Shown: positions 49,094 to 59,108 of the stretch, one piece after another
Numbering within the stretch: position 1 is the first letter of the stretch
Layout of the letters: each line of letters opens with the position of its first letter
Assembly (NCBI RefSeq): GCF_001310275.1
Contig: NZ_LGYZ01000118.1
Coordinates: forward strand, 30,462 to 94,461
Reading direction: 5' to 3'
Source: Nocardia arizonensis
GTDB taxonomy: Bacteria; Actinomycetota; Actinomycetes; Mycobacteriales; Mycobacteriaceae
DNA: 64,000 nucleotides
Translations under genes and position numbers: made by a program
Notes under the pieces: generated by a model
Seen by the model: the letters and a program-made list of their open reading frames with translations, nothing else
Told to the model about the DNA's origin: nothing
Databases searched by the model: none

Positions 49094-51028
49094 TTATTTC
49101 AGGTTGGCGTACCAGTCCAGGAGGGTGGGGTTGTCGACGGCGCTGCGTTCCACCACTCTGGCCGGATCCGCGCCCTGGAACAGCTTCTTGATCGGCACCT
49201 CGAGTTTCTTGCCGGTGCGGGTGTGTGGAATGCCGGGGGCGGGCAGGATCTCATCCGGCACGTGTCGCGGGGAGACCTCGGCGCGGATGACCGCGGCGAT
49301 GCGGGTTTTCAGTTCCTCCGTCAATTCCGCGCCGGGGGCCAGTACCACGAACAGCGGCATCCAGTAGCCGCCGTCGGGCTGCTCGACCCCGATCACCAGT
49401 GCCTCGGCGATTTCCGGCAGCCGCTCCACCACCTGGTAGATGTCCGCGCTGCCCATGCGGATGCCGTGCCGGTTGAGGGTGGAATCGGAGCGCCCGTGCA
49501 CGACCACGCTGCCGCGTTCGGTGATGGTGATCCAGTCGCCGTGCCGCCAGATGCCGGGGTACATGTCGAAATAGGCGTCGTGGTAGCGGTGTCCGTCCTC
49601 GTCGCGCCAGAACCGGACCGGCATGGACGGCATCGGGCGGGTGATCACCAGTTCACCGACCTCCCCGCGCACCGGGGCGCCCGCGGGGTCGTATGCGTCC
49701 AGCGCCACACCGAGGTAGGGGGCCGACAGTTCGCCCGGCCATACCGGAACGGTGCGCACGCCGCCGATGAAGGCCGACACCACGTCGGTTCCGCCGCTGA
49801 TGGAGGAGATCTGCACGTGGTCGCCGATGTTCTCGCCCAACCAGACCGCCGAGGAGGTCGGCAGCGCCGAACCGGTGATGCCCACCGTGCGCAGTGCGGT
49901 CAGGTCGTGGTCGACGCGCGGCACCGATCCGGCTTTGATGCAGGCGAGCACGTAGCCGGGGCTGGTGCCGAGCACGGTGGCGCGCACCCGGGCGGCGATG
50001 TGCCACAGCGCGTCCGGGGTCGGATAGGTCGGGCTGCCGTCATAGCAGACGATCGTCGCGCCCACCAGTAGGCCGCCGACCTGGAAGTTCCACATCATCC
50101 AACTCGGACTCGTGTACCAGAAGAAGGTGTCGTCGGGTCCGATATCCGATTGCAGGGCAATGGCTTTGAGATGTTCGAGCAGTACGCCGCCGTGTCCGTG
50201 CACGATGCCCTTCGGCAGTCCGGTGGTGCCGGAGGAGAACACGATCCACAGCGGGTGGTCGAAATCCACCGCCACGGTCTCGATGACCGTGGCGGCGTTC
50301 TCCTCGGCCCGCACGGCCTGCGCCCACGGGGTCGCGTCGGTGACGGGCAGATCGAGTTGGGAGACCGCGATGGTGGCGCGCAGACTCGGCAGCGCCTCGC
50401 GCAGTGCCGCGATGTCCTCGCGTTTGTCGTGGGCGCGCCCGCCGAAGCGATAGCCGTCGGCGGTGATCATTACGGCCGGTTCGAGTTGGCCGAGCCGGTC
50501 GGCCGCGGCCTTGGCCGAATAGTCTTGTCCGCAGGCGCTCCACACCGCGCCGATGGCGGCGGTGGCCAGGAAGGCGACCACGGCTTCCGGGATATTCGGC
50601 AGATATCCCACGACCCGGTCACCCGGTTCGACGCCGAGTGCGCGCAGTGTGCGGGCGAAGGCCGCGGTGTCCTCGATCAGGTCGATCCAGGAGATCTCCC
50701 GCGGTTCGGCGTCCTCGCGCACGTGGATGATCGCAGGCCGGTCGGTGCGGGCCTGGCGCACGATCTGATCGGTGTAGTTGAGTTTCGTGCCGGGAAACCA
50801 CCGCGCTCCGGGCATGTCGGCGCGTGCAAGCACCTCGCCGCCGATCTCGCCGAGTTCGAAATAGTCCCACAGCGCCCGCCAGAAGGCCGCCGGGTCGTCG
50901 ACCGACCACTGCCACAGCGTGCGGTAGTCCGGCGCGGTCAGGCCGGTGGCGGCTTCGACCGAGCGCGCGAAGTCGGTGATCCGGGCGTTCGCGATATCCT
51001 GTTCGTTGGGCACCCACTGTGGTTGCAC
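49094..51028 (-). CDS. Acetoacetyl-CoA synthetase (acetoacetate-CoA ligase)
   Basis: 644 residues. Converts acetoacetate, ATP and CoA to acetoacetyl-CoA. It belongs to the acyl-adenylate family: AMP-binding signature FSSGTTGLPKGIVHG, ISSISGGTDVVSAFIGG, GRSDSTLNRHGIRMGSADIY, and the catalytic lysine in HTRTGKKLEVPIKKL. The N-terminal part (YRTLWQWSVDDPAAFWRALW; ARWFPGTKLNYTD) is that of acetoacetyl-CoA synthetases rather than acetyl-CoA synthetases; the size is typical. The start is a GTG at 51028 with AGGAGGA upstream. It is the last gene of the leftward operon, 31 bases after the lyase gene. In the M. tuberculosis locus this place is served by the CoA transferase ScoA/ScoB; here acetoacetate from the lyase would be activated at the cost of ATP. 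Confidence 0.93.
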   Translation of the reverse strand: MQPQWVPNEQDIANARITDFARSVEAATGLTAPDYRTLWQWSVDDPAAFWRALWDYFELGEIGGEVLARADMPGARWFPGTKLNYTDQIVRQARTDRPAIIHVREDAEPREISWIDLIEDTAAFARTLRALGVEPGDRVVGYLPNIPEAVVAFLATAAIGAVWSACGQDYSAKAAADRLGQLEPAVMITADGYRFGGRAHDKREDIAALREALPSLRATIAVSQLDLPVTDATPWAQAVRAEENAATVIETVAVDFDHPLWIVFSSGTTGLPKGIVHGHGGVLLEHLKAIALQSDIGPDDTFFWYTSPSWMMWNFQVGGLLVGATIVCYDGSPTYPTPDALWHIAARVRATVLGTSPGYVLACIKAGSVPRVDHDLTALRTVGITGSALPTSSAVWLGENIGDHVQISSISGGTDVVSAFIGGVRTVPVWPGELSAPYLGVALDAYDPAGAPVRGEVGELVITRPMPSMPVRFWRDEDGHRYHDAYFDMYPGIWRHGDWITITERGSVVVHGRSDSTLNRHGIRMGSADIYQVVERLPEIAEALVIGVEQPDGGYWMPLFVVLAPGAELTEELKTRIAAVIRAEVSPRHVPDEILPAPGIPHTRTGKKLEVPIKKLFQGADPARVVERSAVDNPTLLDWYANLK

Positions 51029-51059
51029 GCAATCCTCCTGGCTCGACAGTTCCGGCGCG

Positions 51060-51875
51060 CTAGGTCGTGCTCGCGGCCCGCCGCACGATCTGCTCGGCGT
51101 GGCGCAGCACCGGTGCGTCGACCATACGACCCTCGAAGGTGAACGCGCCCCGGTGCCGAGGCGCCTCCTCCAGCACCTGGCGCGCCCAGGACAGCTCCTC
51201 CGGTCCGGGCGCGTAACCCGCCCGGATCACCGCGACCTGGGTGGGATGGATGGCGACCTTGGCGTCGAAGCCGACGGCCACCGCGTCGGCGGTCTCGGCG
51301 CGCAGTCCGTCGAGATCGGGGATGTCCAGGTAGACCGAGTCCAGTGCGAAGCGGCCGTAGGATTTGGCGGCCAGCAGCGCGGCGGAGCGGACATGGCGCG
51401 CCACGTCGCGGTAGCCGCCGTCCTCGTGGCGGCTGGACTTGCCGCCGAGTCCCGCGACGAGATCCTCCGCGCCCCACATGAGGCCGATGGTGTTCTCGGC
51501 GCGGGCGGTCTCGGCGACCGTGAGCGCGCCGAGCGGCGATTCGATGAGTGCGATCACCTCGTAGTCGCCCAGAGCGGCGACCTGACCGGCGGATTCGGCC
51601 TTGGGCAGCATGAGCCGCCGGTAGCCGGTGCGGGCAAGGGTCTCGAGGTCGAGCGCGTGGTCCTCGGTGCCTGCGGCATTGACCCTGACGACCGTGGTCC
51701 GCGCGTCCAGCGGCGTCCGCACCAGCGCCGCGCGCGCGGCGGCCTTGTCCGCGGCGGCGACGCCGTCTTCCAGATCGAGGATGACCACATCGGCCGCCGC
51801 CGCGGCCTTCGCGAACCGTTCGGGACGGTCGGCCGGACAGAACAGCCAACCCGGTCCCGGCAGCCGCCAACTCAT
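51060..51875 (-). CDS. citE: HpcH/HpaI-type lyase, CitE family (HMG-CoA / citramalyl-CoA lyase-like)
   Basis: 271 residues. Signatures of the CitE-like beta-barrel lyases: GWLFCPADRPERF, DVVILDLEDGVAAADKAAAR, ALIESPLGAL, WGAEDLVAGLGG (metal- and CoA-ester-binding residues) and AIHPTQV. Its M. tuberculosis counterpart by gene order, Rv2498c, is reported to cleave (R)-HMG-CoA and (S)-citramalyl-CoA, linking leucine breakdown and itaconate use. The same reaction is inferred here from family and synteny: HMG-CoA to acetoacetate plus acetyl-CoA. The ATG overlaps the MaoC stop by four bases. It is not a citrate lyase complex; no alpha or gamma subunit is present. Confidence 0.9.
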   Translation of the reverse strand: MSWRLPGPGWLFCPADRPERFAKAAAAADVVILDLEDGVAAADKAAARAALVRTPLDARTTVVRVNAAGTEDHALDLETLARTGYRRLMLPKAESAGQVAALGDYEVIALIESPLGALTVAETARAENTIGLMWGAEDLVAGLGGKSSRHEDGGYRDVARHVRSAALLAAKSYGRFALDSVYLDIPDLDGLRAETADAVAVGFDAKVAIHPTQVAVIRAGYAPGPEELSWARQVLEEAPRHRGAFTFEGRMVDAPVLRHAEQIVRRAASTT

Positions 51876-52348
51876 GACGCCGCCGGATTCTTGCGGACCA
51901 GCGCCTTGCGCGTGGCCGTCGCGACGATTTCGCGGTGCTGATTGCGCGCGGTATGCGCGAGGGTCACGATGCCTTCGCCCGGACGGGATACGGATTCGCG
52001 CTTGTCGGTCACCACGGTTTCGGCGTACATGGTGTCGCCGTGGAAAAGCGGCTTCGGGAAGGCGATCTCGGAGAAGCCGAGATTGGCGACAAGGGTGCCC
52101 TGGGTGAGCTGGCCGATGGACAGTCCGACCAGGGTGGACAGGGTGAACATGGAGTTGACAAGCCGCTGGTTGAACGGCGGCTGTGAGTCGGCGAAGGCCG
52201 CGTCGAGGTGCAGCGCCTGCGGATTCATGGTCAAGGTGGTGAACAGGACATTGTCGGCCTCGGTGATGGTGCGGCCCGGCCGGTGGTCGTAGATCACGTC
52301 GGTCTCGAACTCCTCGAACCAGAGTCCGCGCTGCACAACCCGTTTCAC
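51872..52348 (-). CDS. MaoC-family enoyl-CoA hydratase
   Basis: 158 residues with one hot-dog fold. It reads YDHRPGRTITEADNVLFTTL, then TMNPQALHLDAAFA, the Asn/His region of MaoC hydratases, and PLFHGDTMYAETVVTDKRES near the end. The protein resembles Rv2499c, which stands at the same place in the mycobacterial locus. The likely step is hydration of 3-methylglutaconyl-CoA to HMG-CoA before the CitE-type lyase. The usual aspartate before NP is replaced by methionine (TMNP), so the active-site details may differ from classic MaoC. The ATG overlaps the acyl-CoA dehydrogenase stop by four bases, and its own stop overlaps the lyase start. Confidence 0.9.
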   Translation of the reverse strand: MKRVVQRGLWFEEFETDVIYDHRPGRTITEADNVLFTTLTMNPQALHLDAAFADSQPPFNQRLVNSMFTLSTLVGLSIGQLTQGTLVANLGFSEIAFPKPLFHGDTMYAETVVTDKRESVSRPGEGIVTLAHTARNQHREIVATATRKALVRKNPAAS

Positions 52349-53501
52349 AGGCCGAGCTCCCGCCCGATCAGCATCAGCTGCACTTCCGTCGTCCCCTCGC
52401 CGATTTCCAGGATCTTGCTGTCACGGTAGTGCCGCGCCACGGCGTATTCGTTCATGAAGCCGTTGCCGCCGAAGATCTGGGTGGCGTCGCGGGCATTGTC
52501 CATCGCGGCCTCGCTGGCCACCAGTTTGGCGATCGACGCCTGCTTCTTGAACGGTTTGCCCGACAGCATGAGCGCGGCGGCGTCGTAGTAGGCGGTGCGC
52601 GCGGCGTGCGCGCGGGCCTCCATCCGGGCGATCTTGAAGGCGATGGCCTGATTGCGGCCGATGGGCTGTCCGAAGGCCAGGCGTTCCTTGGCGTAGCGCA
52701 CACTCTCGTCCACGCAACCCTGCGCCGCGCCGACCGAGAGCGCCGCGATGGCGATACGTCCTTCGTCGAGGATGCGCAGGAAGTTCGCGTAGCCGCGCCC
52801 GCGTTCGCCGAGCAGATTGTCCTCGGGAACACGGACGTCGGTGAAGCTCAACGGATGGGTGTCGGAGGCGTTCCAGCCGACCTTGTTGTAGGCGGGTTCG
52901 GCGACGAATCCGGGGGTGTCCGCGGGCACGAGGATGGTGGAGATCTCCTTCTTGCCGCCGGACTGCCCGGTCACCGCGGTGACCGTGACCAGCGCGGTGA
53001 TGTCGGTGCCGGAATTGGTGATGAACTGCTTGCTGCCGTTGATCACCCATTCGCCGCTGTCGAGCACGGCGGTGGTCCTGGTGCCGCCCGCGTCGCTGCC
53101 CGCGTCGGGTTCGGTGAGGCCGAAGGCGGCCAGCGCGCGTCCGCTGGTGAGCCGGGGCAGCCATAGCGCGCGCTGTTCGTCGGTGCCGAAGCGGTACACC
53201 GGCATGGCGCCGAGCGAGACGCCCGCCTCGAGGGTGATGGCCACGCTCTGATCGACCTTGCCCAGCTCCTCGAGCGCCAGGCACAGGGCGAAGTAGTCCC
53301 CGCCCATGCCGCCGTATTCCTCGGGGAAGGGCAGTCCGAACAGTCCCATCTCGGCCATGCCCGCGACCACCTCGTAGGGGAAGGTGTGGTTCGCGTCGTG
53401 TTCGGCGGCCACCGGGGCGACCACCGATCGCGCGAAATCCCGCACCGTCAGCGCGAGATCGCGATAGTCCTCGGGCAGTGTGCCGGTGGACAGGTAGTCG
53501 G

Positions 53502-53505
<4 letters not shown>
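52345..53505 (-). CDS. fadE19: Acyl-CoA dehydrogenase (FadE19-like)
   Basis: 386 residues, FAD-dependent. The ATG at 53505 overlaps the accA1 stop (ATGA); a longer open frame upstream is out-of-frame accA1. Conserved segments: AAFGLTEPDAGSDAGGTRTT, WVINGSKQFITNSG, RIAIAALSVGAAQGC, RLAFGQPIGRNQAIAFKIAR, QIFGGNGFMNEYAVARHYRD and LEIGEGTTEVQ near the end. The glutamate in GEGT sits where short- and medium-chain dehydrogenases keep their catalytic base. Place in the operon equals FadE19 (Rv2500c), and the expected substrate is isovaleryl-CoA or 2-methylbutyryl-CoA, giving the 2-enoyl-CoA carboxylated by AccA1-AccD1. An electron-transferring flavoprotein is not encoded nearby. Confidence 0.93.
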
Positions 53506-55574
<2,069 letters not shown>

Positions 55575-55579
55575 CGCGA

Positions 55580-57181
55580 TCACATCCGGAATACGCCGTA
55601 GGAAACGGGATCGAGCGGCGCCTGCGCGCATACCGATAGCGCCAGTCCGAGAACGGTTCTGGTGTCGGCGGGGTCGATGACACCGTCGTCCCACAGGCGC
55701 GCGGTGGAGTAGTAGGGATTGCCCTGGTGTTCGTACTGTTCGCGAATGGGGGTCTTGAACGCCTCCTCGTCCCGCGCCGACCACGGCTTGCCGCTGCTGT
55801 CGAGTTGATCCCCGCGCACCGTGGACAGCACCGAGGCCGCCTGTTCGCCGCCCATGACCGAGATGCGGGCATTGGGCCACATCCACAGGAACCGCGGCGA
55901 ATACGCGCGCCCGCACATGGAGTAGTTGCCCGCGCCGTAGGAACCGCCGATCACCACGGTCAGCTTCGGCACTCGCGCGCAGGCTACCGCGGTGACCATC
56001 TTGGCCCCGTGTTTGGCGATGCCGCCCGCCTCGTAGTCGCGCCCGACCATGAATCCGGTGATGTTCTGGAGGAACAGCAGCGGGATCTTGCGCTTGTCGC
56101 ACAGTTCGATGAAATGCGCGCCCTTCATGGCGGATTCGCTGAACAGCACGCCGTTGTTGGCCACGACGCCGACCGGATGACCGTGGATGCGGGCGAATCC
56201 GGTGACCAGGGTCTTGCCGTACTCGGCCTTGAACTCGTGGAATCCGCCTTCGTCGAACGCGCTGCCGCCGTCCACGATTCGCTCGATGACCGCGCGCACG
56301 TCGTATGGGGTGCGCAGGTCGACCGGGACCACGTCGTACAGTTCGGATTCCGGCGCGGCCGGCGGTGTGCTCGCACGCACCTCCCAGGGACTCGCGGGCC
56401 GGGGACCGAGCGTCGCCACGATGCGGCGCACGATGCGCAGGGCGTCGCGATCGTCGTCGGCGAGATGGTCGGTGACCCCGGACGTGCGCGAATGCAGTGC
56501 GCCGCCGCCGAGTTCCTCGGCCGTGACGACCTCGCCGGTGGCCGCTTTCACCAGCGGCGGGCCGCCGAGGAAGATCGTGCCCTGATCGCGCACGATCACG
56601 GCCTCGTCGCTCATCGCGGGCACGTACGCGCCGCCCGCGGTGCAGGAACCCATGACCGCGGCGATCTGCGGTATGCCCGCGGCGCTCATGGTGGCCTGGT
56701 TGTAGAAGATGCGCCCGAAATGCTCGCGGTCGGGGAAGACCTCGTCCTGGCGCGGCAGGAAGGCGCCGCCGGAGTCGACCAGGTACACGCACGGCAGATT
56801 GTTCTGCGACGCGATCTCCTGCGCCCGCAGATGCTTCTTCACCGACATGGGGTAGTAGGTGCCGCCCTTGACCGTCGCGTCGTTGGCGACGATCACGCAT
56901 TCGCGCCCCGACACCCGCCCGATGCCCGCGATGACGCCCGCACCCGGACATTCGTCGTCGTACATGCCGGTGGCCGCGAGCGGGGACAGCTCGAGGAAGG
57001 GACTGCCAGGGTCGAGCAGTTGGTCCACGCGCTCACGCGGCAGCAGTTTGCCGCGGGCGATATGGCGTTCGCGGGCCTTCGCCGGGCCGCCGAGCGCCGC
57101 CGCGGCCAGCCGCTCCCGCAGATCGTCGACCAGTGCCAGATGGGCGCCCCGATTGTCGACCCGGTGGGTAACCGTCATCAC
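55580..57181 (-). CDS. accD1: Acyl-CoA carboxylase beta subunit (AccD1-like, methylcrotonyl-CoA carboxylase)
   Basis: 533 residues, carboxyltransferase subunit. RHIARGKLLPRERVDQLLDP, ATVKGGTYYPMSVKKHLRAQ, YLVDSGGAFLPRQDEVFPDR, MGSCTAGGAYVPAMSDEAVI, LFLQNITGFMVGRDYEAGGI and SYGAGNYSMCGRAYSPRFLW are hallmarks of methylcrotonyl-CoA carboxylase beta chains rather than the propionyl-CoA type. Length is typical. The ATG at 57181 (second ATG at 57178) is the first gene of the leftward operon; a palindromic operator lies 40 bases upstream. It works with AccA1 to make 3-methylglutaconyl-CoA. Confidence 0.96.
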   Translation of the reverse strand: MMTVTHRVDNRGAHLALVDDLRERLAAAALGGPAKARERHIARGKLLPRERVDQLLDPGSPFLELSPLAATGMYDDECPGAGVIAGIGRVSGRECVIVANDATVKGGTYYPMSVKKHLRAQEIASQNNLPCVYLVDSGGAFLPRQDEVFPDREHFGRIFYNQATMSAAGIPQIAAVMGSCTAGGAYVPAMSDEAVIVRDQGTIFLGGPPLVKAATGEVVTAEELGGGALHSRTSGVTDHLADDDRDALRIVRRIVATLGPRPASPWEVRASTPPAAPESELYDVVPVDLRTPYDVRAVIERIVDGGSAFDEGGFHEFKAEYGKTLVTGFARIHGHPVGVVANNGVLFSESAMKGAHFIELCDKRKIPLLFLQNITGFMVGRDYEAGGIAKHGAKMVTAVACARVPKLTVVIGGSYGAGNYSMCGRAYSPRFLWMWPNARISVMGGEQAASVLSTVRGDQLDSSGKPWSARDEEAFKTPIREQYEHQGNPYYSTARLWDDGVIDPADTRTVLGLALSVCAQAPLDPVSYGVFRM

Positions 57182-57220
57182 GTCCTGCCATCCCGGTTAG
57201 TCGTCGATAACTGGAATTCA

Positions 57221-57238
57221 GGTTAATCTTGATTAACC
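57221..57238. promoter_or_regulatory. Perfect 18-bp palindrome, probable TetR operator
   Basis: GGTTAATC-TT-GATTAACC is an exact inverted repeat in the gap between accD1 and the divergent TetR gene, 40 bases before accD1. Its form and place fit the binding site of that TetR protein, covering promoters in both directions. Confidence 0.75.
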
Positions 57239-57323
57239 GAGATGTCCAGGGCATGGTGATTTCCAAGGCACGGTGATCTCCAGGGCACCGAGATGTTCGG
57301 GGCACCGAGATGTTCAGGGCGAG
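57239..57323 (+). repeat. Five tandem imperfect 17-bp repeats
   Basis: Starting at the base after the palindrome: GAGATGTCCAGGGCATG, GTGATTTCCAAGGCACG, GTGATCTCCAGGGCACC, GAGATGTTCGGGGCACC, GAGATGTTCAGGGCGAG. The last copy ends 12 bases before the TetR GTG. The array fills the leader of the TetR gene exactly and contains no long gene. Role unknown: binding sites, an mRNA leader element or a slippage-born expansion. Confidence 0.8.
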
Positions 57324-57335
57324 AAAGGGGCGGCG

Positions 57336-57929
57336 GTGACCGATACCGAATCCGGCGCGCTCACCCGGCGCGAGCAGATGAAGGCCGAGCGTCGCAAGGA
57401 ACTGCTCGTCGCGGGTGCGCGGCTCATCGCCGATCACGGATTCCTCGGGGTCCGGCTCGATGATCTCGGCGCGGCGGTCGGAATCAGCGGCCCGGCCGTC
57501 TACCGGCATTTCGCGAACAAGGAGGCGCTGCTCACCGAACTGCTCATCGAGGTGAGCGAGCGTCTGCTCGCGGGCGGACGCCGCGTGGTCGCCGAGACCG
57601 AATCCCCGCGCGAGGCACTGGCCGCCCTGATCGATTTCCACCTCGACTTCGCCTTCGGCGAACCCGAACTCATCCGCATCCAGGATCGCGACCTGGACAA
57701 GGTCCCCGCGGCCGCGCGCCGCGAGCTGCGCCGCACCCAGCGCCGCTACGTCGAGATCTGGGTCACGGTGCTGCGCGAACTGCGTCCCGGGCTGCCGGAG
57801 GAGACGGCCCGGGTCCAGGCGCACGCGGCATTCGGCCTCATGAACTCCACCCCGCACAGCGCGTCCTCGGCGACCGCCGCGCGCGCCCGCCCGATCCTGC
57901 GGACGATGGCGCTGTCGGCGCTGTCCTGA
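57336..57929 (+). CDS. TetR-family regulator of the branched-chain acyl-CoA operon
   Basis: 197 residues from the GTG at 57336; the upstream frame (57273) translates the tandem repeats and is not used, and GAAAGGGG sits before 57336. TetR DNA-binding domain ~15-65: KELLVAGARLIADHGFLGVR, LDDLGAAVGISGPAVYRHFA, NKEALLTELL. The C-terminal ligand-binding part is typical (LIDFHLDFAFGEPELIRIQD). Divergent from accD1, like Rv2506 beside the corresponding mycobacterial operon. It most likely represses the operon through the palindrome at 57221-57238 and responds to an acyl-CoA intermediate; the ligand is inference. Confidence 0.92.
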   Translation: MTDTESGALTRREQMKAERRKELLVAGARLIADHGFLGVRLDDLGAAVGISGPAVYRHFANKEALLTELLIEVSERLLAGGRRVVAETESPREALAALIDFHLDFAFGEPELIRIQDRDLDKVPAAARRELRRTQRRYVEIWVTVLRELRPGLPEETARVQAHAAFGLMNSTPHSASSATAARARPILRTMALSALS

Positions 57930-58019
57930 AACGGGCTTGGCGCGCACTTCGACGCTGCGCACTTCGACGCCGCCGCCCGAGCGGCGCCCGCCCGCGTCGG
58001 CGATCCTAGACTCACCCGC

Positions 58020-58766
58020 ATGACGGTGCACTTCATCGGGGCGGGACCGGGCGCGGCGGATCTGCTGACCGTGCGTGCGGTCACCCTGTTGCGCACCTCG
58101 CCGGTGTGCCTCTACGCCGGTACCTACCTCGACCCCGAGGTGCTCGCGCACTGCGCGCCCGAGGCGGAGCTGATCGATACCCAGCACCTCGACATCGACC
58201 GGATCACCGCCCACCTGGTGCGCGCCCATGAATCCGGCGCCGACGTCGCGCGGCTGTGCTCCGGCGACCCTTCGCTGTACTCCGCGCTCACCGAGCAGAC
58301 CCGCAGGCTCGACGCCGCGGGCGTGCCGTGGGACGTCACCCCGGGCGTGCCTGCCTACGCCGCCGCGGCGGCCGTGCTCGGCGTCGAACTCACCGTGCCC
58401 GAGGTGGTCCAGTCGGTGGTGTTGACCCGCACCCGGGCCCGGTCCACGGTCATGCCGGAATCGGAGGGGCTCGGCGAGTTCGCCCGGACCCGGGCCAGTT
58501 TGGCGCTGCATCTGGCGATCACCCGCATCCGCCCGCTGGCCGCCGAACTCGCGGCCGAATACGGGGCCGACTGTCCCGTCGCGGTGGTCTACCGGGCGAG
58601 CCAACCCGAGGAACTGGTGCTGCGCGGCACCCTGGCCGATATCGCCGATTCGGTGGAGGCCGCCGGACTGCGCCGGGCCGCGATCATCCTGGTCGGCCGT
58701 GCTCTTGCGCCCTCGGCGAGCTGCGGCACATCCCATCTCTACGATCCGGCCCGCGACCGCGGCTGA
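58020..58766 (+). CDS. cobM: Precorrin-4 C11-methyltransferase (CobM)
   Basis: 248 residues. SAM-dependent methyltransferase of cobalamin synthesis that methylates C11 of precorrin-4. It starts MTVHFIGAGPGAADLLTVRA, the tetrapyrrole methylase opening with the GAGPG loop, then CLYAGTYLDPEVLAHC, RLCSGDPSLYSALTEQ (GDPS motif) and VVYRASQPEELVLRGTLADI. Size is normal. The start ATG at 58020 has no strong ribosome binding site, so the transcript may be nearly leaderless. It stands alone here; no other cob gene is in the window, so the rest of the pathway lies elsewhere. Confidence 0.94.
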   Translation: MTVHFIGAGPGAADLLTVRAVTLLRTSPVCLYAGTYLDPEVLAHCAPEAELIDTQHLDIDRITAHLVRAHESGADVARLCSGDPSLYSALTEQTRRLDAAGVPWDVTPGVPAYAAAAAVLGVELTVPEVVQSVVLTRTRARSTVMPESEGLGEFARTRASLALHLAITRIRPLAAELAAEYGADCPVAVVYRASQPEELVLRGTLADIADSVEAAGLRRAAIILVGRALAPSASCGTSHLYDPARDRG

Positions 58767-59108
58767 GTCCCATCGGTGTGTCCGTAATCCCAGCAAACGC
58801 GTCTCGACGCGGCTGCCAGCCGTGATGTTTCACAGCTATGGATCTTGGTTGGTCGCTCGCCCGGGGCGACGGTAGATTGTTCCGGTGGTCAGCACTCGAG
58901 GTCCCGGCACGATCTGTCGGTGGGTAAGTGGAACTGTCGGACCCATGTAACAAGATCGGTCCAGCACAGATAGTGCCAATGAACATTTTTGCCTGATTGA
59001 TTACGAGAACTGAACCTGGAAGCACAGGCGCCGCCGTCGAATGGGTGCGCGTCCTGTCCGGGTGTCGTCGGGGAGCGCTTGCGTGGTGTTCCGGAAGCGA
59101 GGTTACGG
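58767..59108. promoter_or_regulatory. Upstream region of the second NRPS gene
   Basis: About 340 bases between cobM and the NRPS start, with a lower-GC stretch at 58940-59015. It should hold the NRPS promoter. The NRPS frame is open from 59001, but the first ~35 codons do not resemble NRPS sequence. GAGG at 59099-59102 is the likely ribosome binding site for the TTG at 59109. No other gene was seen. Confidence 0.45.

Noticed and set aside
55584..56951. Extension of accA1 to 56951
   Set aside because: The added part overlaps accD1 out of frame and does not resemble carboxylases; family length fits a start at 55574 or 55583.
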